Source: Pelargonium nanum | Lineage: Eukaryota; Streptophyta; Magnoliopsida; Geraniales; Geraniaceae | Assembly (NCBI GenBank): GCA_036897485.1 | Contig: JAYMTF010000922.1 | Coordinates: forward strand, 1 to 28,308 | Direction: 5' to 3' | Length of the DNA stretch: 28,308 nt | Part shown: positions 1 to 9,212 of the stretch, piece by piece | Numbering within the stretch: position 1 is the first letter of the stretch | Layout of the letters: each line of letters begins with the position of its first letter | Notes under the pieces: generated by a model | What the model was told of the DNA's origin: nothing | What the model saw: the letters and a program-made list of their open reading frames with translations, nothing else | The model's database searches: none | Program-made: the position numbers and the translations under genes

Positions 1-149
1 CGACTTTGATGTTCTTATGATTTGTGATGGAATTGAGAGTTTTGTGTGCTATGGGAATTTTAATGGAGCTGCAATAATTCAGTTGGCTACTTAAAGTTTT
101 TAGTTTTAGTGGGTGGTTTGTATTCAACTTTGATGTTCTTGTGGTTCAG

Positions 150-3100
150 GTTTGACTGGTTCTGTTGTTGTGAGGAGCGGGCGATTGTCTGATATTATTG
201 TACAGCTTCAGGAGTTGCTGAAGGGTGTAAATGATGTCGAGTTGTCACCCCATAAATATGACACTGCAATTCTTGCAGCTCAGGTACTTGCTTCTTACTG
301 GTTACTTCACCATTTGTAACTTTACGGGTCTTGTGAAGAGACGGATTATGTGATCAGCTTTGGTTTATATTAAGAGGTTGTTGGTTTGTCTAATTATGGG
401 GGGTACAAAGTCGTACATGCATGTTTTTTTTTTTGTTTTTTTTTTATTTTATGGTTTTTGGGTGTCTAGACAAATTCATTGACCAATCTAATGTTGCCTC
501 TACCTTGAGCTGAAATCATATTGCTTAAGGAATTACTCCCTATGTCCCAAAATGAGTGTCCACTTTGCCATGTTTGATAAAATCAACGATATGTGAGTTA
601 GAGTTGGACTTTCCCCGTTATACCCCATTTGTTATTGTTGTAACAAACTCAAGCGGTTTTCTAACTAACTTATATTAGGGATATTGTTGGTAATTCATGC
701 ATAATTGACTAACTAAAATGGAAAGTGGAGTAGTGGACACTCATTTTGGGACAAAAATTACAGAGGAAACGGATATTCATTTTGGGATTAAGGGAGTTCT
801 CCACAAAATCATTCCATTTCAGGCTCTAATTATGAGAGCTGTTGACACTGTATTAGTGTTAAAGTGTTTAGACTATCTTGTCTCAACTCTCTCTTAATAT
901 ATGGCAAGGCTTTTGAAATAGTCAGCTATTTGGATAACCATTTTAGATGCCAGCCGAAACAGGTTCATCATATAGAGCCTCCTGAATGTTTCTGCTGTAT
1001 TGGCTCTTAGTACGTAATATACGTTCTATCACCATTTTTCTTTTCCATGTGCAGAACAAAAAAAATTAACATCAATGAGAAAATTCTTGCATTCCTAGGA
1101 TTTCATTTACTTGTCATGTTCATTACTTCAACTATATAATTTCTAGCCATCTCCGATTATCATCAAATCATTACAAAATGTTATTTACTTATAAATCTGA
1201 TTGCCTTCACTATCAGATTCGACAGTTGGCACAAGAGATCAGGGAGTTAACCATATCAAATCCAGTAACCATCTTGAACGGAAATTCCTCCTCAGGTATG
1301 CTTAGTTAATTGTTATTTCTGTCAAAACTCTTACATTTATATATTTATATTTAGCATTCAACAATACGTGTTAATTTTTGCTTGTGTGCACAGGGAGTTA
1401 TTCTTCTTACTTGGTACCAGCTGCTGCTATTGGAGCAATGGGATATTGTTACATGTGGTGGAAGGCAAGATTTTATTTAGGCTTTTATTATTATGGTGTT
1501 GCATCGAAAATATCCGTTTCCTTTTTGTCTTACATGTGTATACATTTTCGCATTATGTGCAGGGCTTGTCACTTTCCGATGTAATGTTTGTGACAAAGCA
1601 TAATATGGCCAACGCTGTAGCAACTGTGTCGAAACAGTTAGAGAACGTCTCTGATGTATTGACTGTAAGTGGAATGAGTCATTTAGTTACTTTTGTGGTC
1701 GGAATTCATTGATTTTCTGTTTTCCAGCTCATTTGACTCTAAATTTGATGCAGGCAACAAGGAAGCATTTATCGAATAGGTTGGAGGGCTTGGATTGGAA
1801 GCTACAGGAGCAGGAAGAACTTTCAAAGCTTATATCAAATGATGTATGGATTGCTTTCCTCTATCTCGTAATGCCATATGTCCGAGCCAGTGGATATTGT
1901 TATCAGTATAGATTTAAATGAACTTTCAATAACTTATAGGCGAGATATAAAACAACCCAAGGAAAATAATTTGATTGATAACTTACAACGAATGAAATTT
2001 ACATGCATGTAACTATGCTTCCATGAGTTGCAATGATATATATTGTCACATTTTGTGTGCAGGTGAATGAGTTAAACTCGAACCTTTCTCGAATTGGGTT
2101 TGATGTCGGAACAATCCACGAAATGTTAGCTGGACTGGTTAGTTGCCATTTTTATTACTCCGTCTCAGAATATGTTTCTTGTTTGACTTCTAGTTTAAGA
2201 AAGATAATTTGGTTTGTGCTCGAGTTTCCCTTGTACGTCTCCACGTGCCTAATTAATAATTTTTGTTGTTACTCTAATAAACATGAATTTTAATTCGATC
2301 CTGATCTTGATTTGTCATTTAACTTGACAGGAAGGAAAGGTGGACTTAATCGAAAGCAAACAGGTAATATCTTTTTACGATGATTCAATTGATTGCCTAC
2401 TACAAACTTTGATTGATTATAATCATTCAATAATTGATATAGTCCTTCTCAACATCACTCAGGAAATGACCAACTCCGGTATCTGGTATCTATGTGAAGT
2501 AGCTGGGGCCTCTGTTAAAGGAGCGGAGAAGAAAGCTCTACAGGTCAGATCCACTGCAACGCGATCTTTATGCCATATTTGACTGATTGAATTTTCTGTA
2601 GATTTATAGCTAACAAATAGGAGCAATGGGAGGGTGAGCCTTGAACTCGCATGTTCAAGTAAGGGTAGAGCTGGCAATTTGGACCCGAACCCAACTATAT
2701 TTTTGCGGGTTTGGGCCGCATAAAATAGGCTTGGTCAGTTTTCGGGCCGGTTTGGCCGAAGGATATTGTGGGTCAGGTCGGGCAGGCCTGCACGATCCCA
2801 CTTATTTTACATCTAAAACCTGAAAACCAACTTGACATGTAACCCAAAACCTGCACCTATCACAGATCGGGCTAGGCATTTTCAACCCGAACCCGAAAAA
2901 CCAGACCTGAAACCCGAATTGCTTTAGGGGTAAGACTGAGTACACAAAGGACCCTCCCGAGGCCCCACAATGGTGGGAGTCTCATGCACTTGGCTGGCCT
3001 TCTGTTAAACGAGTGAAATGGATCTATAGAGTTCACAACGACAAAAACCAGCATGTTCCTGCTCTAACAAACATGGAATGAGCTCAAAAGTAACTGTTTG

Positions 3101-3497
3101 GTTCTTCTAGACACATTAAGATTTCACAGCTTCGACTATTGAACTGCATTTCTACGATCGTAATTGTGCAGGACATCAGTGCCAAGCTTCCATACCATCC
3201 AACATTGACCTGTGAAGACGCATCACTCAAGGTATGTCGAGCCTTATCCTTAGCATTTTATGCCATCAATCCTACTTTCATCTTCAAATGACGTGTTCGA
3301 CAAAATTTTGTCAGGGCCTTCAATTCCTTGCTGAAACCAAGGAGTCGAGCACAATAGAGAAATCGATTGTAAGCGCGAAAACAGCCAATCTTGACAACTT
3401 CATCGGCGAAAAGCTCCCGAGCATGAAAAATAGAATTCATAGGTCATATCCAGTTGGAATTTCTCTGCCCAGAAACATCACTGGTACCGACCTTTAA
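150..3497 (+). CDS. DUF1664 family membrane-anchored coiled-coil protein (5' partial, 10 exons)
   Basis: Exons: 150-283, 1217-1295, 1394-1464, 1563-1664, 1754-1843, 2063-2137, 2331-2363, 2463-2543, 3172-3231, 3315-3497 (TAA). All junctions keep phase and give 301 residues plus a split first codon. The N-terminal exon(s) lie left of the window, because the first exon opens in mid-codon after an acceptor. One hydrophobic segment (YLVPAAAIGAMGYCYMWW, near visible residue 80) is followed directly by SLSDVMFVTK and a long heptad-like helical stretch (KQLENVSDVL, NRLEGLDWKLQEQEELSKL, VNELNSNLSRIG), predicted coiled coil. A single membrane anchor followed by a coiled coil is the typical plant DUF1664 layout; molecular function is unknown. 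The C-terminus is polar and ends in ITGTDL. The intron at 1465-1562 appears to be GC-AG. Family assignment rests on recalled motif similarity (WWKG.xLSD). Confidence 0.9.
536..796. mobile_element. Stowaway-like MITE, copy 1
   Basis: It lies inside the DUF1664 intron 284-1216. The left end reads CTCCCTATGTCCCAAAATGA and the right end TCATTTTGGGATTAAGGGAG, which are imperfect inverted repeats of the CTCCCTCCGTCCC type. A TA precedes the left end; the right flank is TT, so one side of the target duplication is probably mutated. Just inside the right end a second inverted copy (GACACTCATTTTGGGAC, around 735-751) suggests a duplicated terminus. The internal AGGGATATTGTTGGT is shared with the copy at 13022-13168. 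It has no coding capacity. Confidence 0.8.
1465..1562 (+). other. GC-AG intron in the DUF1664 gene
   Basis: The preceding exon ends ...TGG TGG AAG and is followed by GCAAGA. The acceptor is TGTGCAG before GGC TTG TCA. Joining here restores WWK-GLSLSD in frame. No GT donor nearby does so, which makes this a non-canonical GC donor with otherwise good context (AG|GCAAG). Confidence 0.75.
2616..3004. mobile_element. Composite repeat in DUF1664 intron with Au-SINE-like 3' end
   Basis: The intron 2544-3171 is filled with repeat sequence. On the minus strand near 2635-2655 there is a B-box-like GCGAGTTCAAGGCTC. From 2667 a GAGCTGGCAA stretch opens a GGTTTGGGCC / CCCGAACCC-rich degenerate block. At 2927-3001 the order GGGGTAAGACTGAGTACA, ACCCTCCC, GGCCCCACAATGGTGGGAG, TGCACTTGGCTGGCC matches the 3' end of plant Au-type SINEs as I remember it. 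Element boundaries cannot be fixed by eye; it may be several nested fragments. Confidence 0.55.
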
Positions 3498-5090
3498 TTT
3501 TCCTTGTTTATATGATATATGATTGATAATTGGAGAGACCTATATTCTGTTCACTCCATGAGAGTGCACCTTGTTCATATATTCATTTTGTTAGTAAAAG
3601 GAGATAGATGTGCTGTTTTCAAGAATTAGCTTGTAGGAAATATGCAGTGTTTGTGTTTGTACTTGTAATTTTGACAACTTAAAATGAAGTTGAAAGAGGA
3701 TTGGCTCGTGGCACTTCTTGCACGTGTTTTACGCGTACTTTTCTTACAGACAAGTATCAGAGGATTGGCTCATGGCACTTCTTGGAAATGAGTCCTTTTT
3801 TAGTTTCCTCGAGTGTAGAACTGATAATTTGAAGTTTTGAACTTGAACTCGCATACATCTGAAAGTCGATCTACATTTTTATGGGTATGGATGGTAAAAA
3901 TACACCCGACTAATTCTCATTCCAGGTTGGGTAAACCTGAAATCTTCACTTGCAAGTAAGATCACAAAAGAATCCAAGTATTCAACAATATCAAAATTTG
4001 AATTTGCATCTAAAGAAAATGCTAAAGCTAATGTGATGGCAATGGATTCTCTTTTCCACTATCACCATATCTTTTTATTCTCTTTCAATTTGCGTAACAT
4101 CTTCAAGGAGCATAATGTTCGGAGAATAACGAATATCTTAGTACTAGAAGACTCGCTTGGTCGTTATTAAATCTTTATGAAATCGATGAGTTTCACTCAA
4201 ATTGATGAGTTTCCACATATCACTTAGAAAATGCAAGGAACATTGAAAATCAATTTGACATATCGATTAATGAAACAATGAGTTATTTTCTTAACTTTGT
4301 CATATAACGCAGTCCAACGTATTCTCAAACAACGATCTAAAATCAACTTTATGATATGAGAGAACTAGAACCGTTCAATACCCAAGCCCTCATCTTGCAT
4401 GAAGGAGTTATCTTTTTTCACGAACGTCAAGCATTACAAAGCCTATATGTATATACAAATGCATATGTAAATAAGATTGACCAATGTCCAACTCACAAGT
4501 ACACTAACATATTATATGTCGAAAACCACCCACAAGAAAACTAAAACTCAAAGTACAACTATTCGATTCGGTTATCACCGAAAATTAATTTGACGTATTT
4601 ATCTTCAGCGCCCTTATCAAGTTTTACTATCCAAAATCTGAGTTATATCTGGACCAACTTTATATCAACTGATTCAAGAGACGACAATTTAAACAAACCT
4701 ATAGACACATGAAAATAAACTAAAATATTTGTGGTTCGAGTCACATAATATGAACTCAACCAATTTTCAGTTGAATTCAGACATATACGCATGTGAAAAT
4801 CACAATATAAACGAACACACGTCCTTTTCGAGTCGTGTCTGTATATGACTTTCTAATACATACCCAAAAAAATCCGACCTGAAACCCGATTCGTTATTTT
4901 TGGAGGAGAATAAAAGCCCATGTCCAATTAATCGGGCGGGCATCCCCAATCCGACCGAATCTTCTCACAATCTCACCCATCTCCTCAACCTCACCTTTCC
5001 AATTTTGGTACAAAAGCTAGGGCTTGAAACAATCCTACTCCGATCAAACAAAATTCAATCCAAATTCTCTGCATTTTTTCCTCCTAATAA
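3498..5090. other. Spacer: DUF1664 3'UTR, then eIF1A upstream region and first 5'UTR exon
   Basis: AT-rich and without a credible coding frame. It holds a 26-bp direct repeat (3695-3720 and 3759-3784), a CACGTG G-box at 3721-3726, and short CCCGAA-type degenerate patches near 3890-3950 and 4875-4895. The 5'UTR exon of eIF1A probably begins near 4980 and ends at 5091. Confidence 0.6.
3695..3784. repeat. Short direct repeat around a G-box
   Basis: AGAGGATTGGCTCGTGGCAC (then TTCTTG) at 3695-3720 recurs with one change at 3759-3784. Between them lie CACGTG and ACGCGT. It is downstream of the DUF1664 stop, in the 3'UTR or spacer. Function unknown. Confidence 0.7.
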
Positions 5091-5091
5091 G

Positions 5092-5208
5092 GTACCAATC
5101 TTCGATTCAATCAATTTCATCTTCCAATTTCGTCTAATTCACTTCAATCTCTTCAATTTCCTCTAATTTTTTTGTTCAATTTCGTGAAATTTTGTGTTGT
5201 CACCACAG
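5092..5208 (+). other. 5'UTR intron of eIF1A
   Basis: A donor AAG|GTACC at 5091/5092 and an acceptor CACCACAG at 5208 flank a T-rich stretch. The acceptor lies 37 nt before the eIF1A ATG. Leader introns are usual in plant translation-factor genes. No transcript evidence is available here, so the exact ends are inferred. Confidence 0.7.
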
Positions 5209-5245
5209 GGTTTTCGCCGGAGAAGAGAACCAGAGCCCAGAAACC

Positions 5246-5680
5246 ATGCCGAAGAACAAGGGAAAGGGAGGAAAGAACCGCAAGAGAGGCAAGAACGAGG
5301 CCGATGACGAGAAGCGCGAGCTCGTTTTCAAGGAGGACGGCCAGGAGTACGCTCAGGTGCTCCGGATGCTCGGAAACGGCCGCTGCGAAGCCATGTGCAT
5401 CGACGGAACCAAGAGGCTCTGCCACATCCGCGGCAAGATGCACAAAAAGGTCTGGATCGCCGCCGGCGACATTATCCTCGTCGGCCTCCGCGACTACCAG
5501 GACGACAAGGCCGATGTGATCCTCAAGTACATGCCTGACGAGGCTCGGCTCCTGAAAGCCTACGGTGAGCTGCCGGAGAATACTCGGCTCAACGAGGGGA
5601 TTGCTGGGGATCTTGATGAAGACGAGGCTGCCGGGGACGATTACATTGAGTTTGAGGATGAGGATATTGATAAGATCTAG
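5246..5680 (+). CDS. EIF1A: Eukaryotic translation initiation factor 1A (eIF1A)
   Basis: An intronless frame of 144 codons plus TAG. eIF1A binds the 40S A site, promotes scanning and start-codon recognition and later helps eIF5B-driven subunit joining in the cytosol. Residues 1-22 are a basic tail ([20 protein letters not shown]). Residues about 28-95 form the OB-fold with the conserved [23 protein letters not shown] and [20 protein letters not shown] segments. The last 25 residues are acidic and end in DEDIDKI, like the conserved C-terminal tail. Length equals the usual plant size (about 145). The ATG at 5246 is chosen because the family begins [11 protein letters not shown]; an in-frame leftward extension runs into the 5'UTR intron. 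Base composition is much richer in GC than the surroundings, consistent with high expression. It is convergent with the IQD gene. Confidence 0.98.
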   Translation: MPKNKGKGGKNRKRGKNEADDEKRELVFKEDGQEYAQVLRMLGNGRCEAMCIDGTKRLCHIRGKMHKKVWIAAGDIILVGLRDYQDDKADVILKYMPDEARLLKAYGELPENTRLNEGIAGDLDEDEAAGDDYIEFEDEDIDKI

Positions 5681-7598
5681 GGTTTTGGATCTTCAAATGG
5701 TGAAATTGATCATAATTGGTGTATTGCCTTGATTCTGTCTATACCTGCTATAATTTGCCTTCACTGCCTCTACTTGTTATGATAAAATGTGATCAAGATG
5801 CTTGCTTTATACTTGTTATATCATATTCACATATTCGTATTAATCAATTATTGTTTCTGAGTTTATCGAGCTTATCAATGGTGTGTTTTGTGAGTTTTTC
5901 CATCTTGTTATATTTATTTGATTGTCACATTCAAAGCCCAATTCCCTGTTTCATGGCAAGCATATGTGTTATGCTTGTGAAGTGCATTTGAATGATTGTT
6001 GTTTGGTTAATCAGAATAGTTCAGTGATGAGAAAATGTAAGGGTGGATACTAGTTGCGAACGGAACATGCTTGTGGTGTTTTTATTGCGATGATTGGTGC
6101 ATCGTTGTAGAGAGGTCATGTAGTCTCTATGGCAACAGGTTGTGGTCATGGCAGGGTAATGGTATTTGCTACCTGCGTGCAATTTTGTGGATGTTACTGA
6201 ATTGTATTATGTTTGAGATATGGATTCTATGGATGTGACCCTTAAAAGCATATTGGAAGGTTATGTAGTATAGCTGATGAAAATATTGGTTTAATAGTGT
6301 GCAAGAGCCTGAAGCAATAGTTGTGCTATCTTTGTTTGGTATTCTCGGCATTCAAACTTCAATATAGCATTTTGAGATTAAATTCGATGTATTTTTCATT
6401 TGTCTTTACCGGTTGTATTTTGCATTCACTGCTTGTTATGATACTGGGAGGGAAGATTCGTTTTTCCTTCCCCATTTCCTATCTTTTTATAAATGATTTT
6501 TGTTCTCGTAATGTGTAAATTGTGTTGCTCACTATTATGGGCAAACTATACTAAAAAAATGTTTTGTTGGTTGCTTTGATGTTTGGTTATTTGTATCTAA
6601 CTCCATAGGAATAGACTTTAGTTCCCTTAGTTTTGTTGTATCTGTGTTTTGTCACTATTCTGAGACAGCTTCCTGTACTCAATGTATATCCTTAGACCTT
6701 CATTGATGCTATGATTGGTGGCATGTTATTAGTTCTGATGAAATTTTCTGGGCAACAAAGCACATGTTTTATACTTGTATTTGGTGCAATCATTTATCTA
6801 CAATCGTGTTACTCATCCGATGCTTGGGTCATTTGTTAACCAAGTCAGGTTTGAGTTTGATTTGGATTTCTTATGAGATTTGCCTAGACATGCTATAGCA
6901 TGCAACAAATTATGAACATGGGGATGCAGTCTATAAGATATAGATGTTATTGATGACACTTCATTGTTAAATAGATGTGTCTATAGAGATTTGGGTGCTG
7001 TAGATACATGAGTTATCAGCATTTTAACCCTGAATTATTGTGTTAGATGGTTTCTTTTCTGACCTTTGTGTGATGCTTAATCATAATTAAGCTTGCATGA
7101 TCTTCAACTTTGTCCTACCCGTGGATCTTCGAATTTTTTTTGTATAAATGAAGTTTTGAGGAGAGAGTGGACTTCAACATGGATATGCACATATTGGATT
7201 TTAGGTTAAAGTTAAGGGATAAATATTCTTGTGTTTTGTTCCTTTTAGATCCTTGAAACACTTCAAAGGTACAAGCAAATACAGCCTTTTCTTCTTTCCT
7301 AAGAAGATCCATATAGTTTGTGTTTCTTCTCTTTGCTTTTATCATCATCTGCCATTGATTTTATCTTATGACATTGCTAATTTTCGAACCACCAAAAATT
7401 TGATTTGCATTCATAAAATATCTGTATACTGATAGCCATAATCTATTGAAGATGGGAAATCAAATTGTCAGTTCAAGTTATAGTACAGAATGGTTTTCAC
7501 ACAACACCATATTTAGAAGCCATTTACATAAAACACATAACTGCATATTTAGAAGATAGAATTATTTTTTGACACATTCAAATACATATTTTCATATC
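5681..7598. other. Spacer between convergent eIF1A and IQD genes
   Basis: About 1.9 kb, T-rich on the plus strand. The first few hundred bases are the eIF1A 3'UTR and the last bases the IQD 3'UTR. Frames here are short and show no recognisable domain. Loosely repeated phrases occur (TCACTGC..CTTGTTATGATA near 5760 and 6427; ATACTTGTAT near 5808 and 6771), suggesting old duplication, but no clear element boundary is visible. Confidence 0.55.
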
Positions 7599-9212
7599 TC
7601 ATTGATCTGGAGATTGTGTTTTTGAAATATCACTGGCCTGGAGATTTGGGAATTGTTCAGATGAAGTATCCGAGCATCTCGTTTCTTTCTTGAACAGTTT
7701 TTGCTTAATCTGCTTATGCTTTTCCATATCCTCTATACAGTCATTTTTGCTTACCTGTGGCAATATGGAGATCAAATTCATCAAAACCAAGTGATGCACA
7801 AACCTGATAAAATCACTGTTCAGTTAAGTACATGAACTAAGGATTCTACCTTGGCATACTCTTTTGGGGTTTGATTGCTTGGTACAGTTTTTCGCTTCGA
7901 TACACTTCTTGTTGCCTTGAGTCTGTTCTTAACAGGCTTGACATCTTTCTTTTCAGGTGAAGTTGCTGAAAAGCTATCAAACTGGACAGACACCTCATTG
8001 GATCCGCAACTCTCCATTTCTTCCCCAGTTATGTCGAAAAATCTCTTCTTTGCCATAAATCCATGGTTGCTGTTAATGGGTTCGAATGGCTTGCTCAAAT
8101 AGTTCTCAACCGAGGGACTATCTGGAAGGCGAGTAGCCATCCATCTTTCCAGCCAGTTCCAGCCCATGTTAGGTTCTGTGCCATCAGATCTTACTTGTCT
8201 TTTCTTTGCACAAATTCTTAGCTGCAGATAGTTTATGCAGAACTAGAATTAGTTTCATTTTCTTAACTCGAGTTGTTCAGGAGATAATTTGATTCGTACC
8301 TGCTGTGAAAAGGCATAAGCTAATGCTCTCTCGCGCCTTGTGCTTGCCTCTAGTCTGTTTTGAATCCTCATTCTTGATATGTTGCTGCTAACTGTGCTGT
8401 CATCCCAATCTTCCTGCACATTTTGACATTTAGTTAGCTTGAAGTTTCAAATGTTTTTAACAAATTGGTTTCTTTTCTTGTTTTCTCACCTTTAGCCTCA
8501 AAACTTGAGATCTGGCTTTCTGTTGTATCCTGCGATGATCAGCCATGAGCTGTTCTTTAACTGAGAAAGTTTCTGTTGAATTCCCAGTTAGGACTTCAAC
8601 TGATGTGCCCACAGATTCTCTACTCGGACTCTCTCTTCCCACAACCTGTCCTGGCGTTTTATCTGTTATTTCACTCTCTTCACTTCCCCTCCTAGCCTGA
8701 ACAAAATTATACTAGAATTTAAGTTCCAAGCATGGTGTCAAATTGGTGAAATGTGTTTCTGATGTACTACTTAATTACCAGAAAGGCTCGAAAGGCTGAT
8801 TGGATGGTCATGGCTGCATCTTCCTGGCGAAACAAATTCGAGGTCGAATTATGCTTTTCTTGTGCTATATCTTGCTTGGTTTCTTGATTCTTGATCTCTT
8901 CTTTGTCTGTATTGTCCTCGAGAACTGGCTGCGTGACAGTTGCTTCGGAGCTCTTGATCGAAGCTGAATCTTCCTCAGCCAGGACTGAATTGAACTCTTC
9001 CCCACAGAGGTATGATCTCACTGAGCTCCACCTTCTCTTCTCCCCTACATTGCTCCTTACCTGAAACAAAACACCATGAACACATTGTAACATTGTTGGT
9101 TCATTTTTATGCAGAGTTCAAGAAAACAAAGGAGACTCACAGTGCTGTCATTGGTTCCAAAAGACCGGCTTCTGGTGAAGACGCTGCGAACAAGCTCTCG
9201 GGTTATGCCCAT
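7599..9212 (-). CDS. IQD: IQ67-domain (IQD) calmodulin-binding protein
   Basis: Read on the minus strand: 9212-9141, 9060-8779, 8696-8490, 8413-8300, 8221-7850, 7754-7599 (stop included). Every coding exon has a length divisible by three, giving 400 residues. IQD proteins are plant scaffolds that bind calmodulin and often microtubules or the nucleus. The N-terminus MGITRELVRSVFTRSRS is typical, followed by KRRWSSVRSYLCGEEFNSVL. An IQ motif (AAMTIQSAFRAFLARR) is split across the exon 2/3 junction, as in the family. A conserved AEAS/RERALAYAFSQQ-like helix (NRLEASTRRERALAYAFSQQ) and GWNWLERWMATRLP follow. Only one clear IQ motif is present; the second and third of a standard IQ67 region are not recognisable, a shortened form that I associate with IQD33-like members. 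The C-terminus is basic (KNRLKATRSVSKRK). A read-through of the last intron would add only VESLVHVLN before a stop. Confidence 0.93.

Noticed and set aside
2154..2200. Third Stowaway-like end (TACTCCGTCTCAGAATATG)
   Set aside because: Only one terminus-like phrase is seen and no inverted partner, so it is too weak to call.
5172..5519. 115-codon frame overlapping eIF1A in another frame, and the 96-codon frame on the opposite strand
   Set aside because: Shadows of the GC-rich eIF1A coding sequence; composition is Arg/Thr-rich or Leu/Val-rich with no domain.
7875..8102. 75-codon plus-strand frame inside the IQD gene
   Set aside because: Antisense shadow of IQD exon 5.
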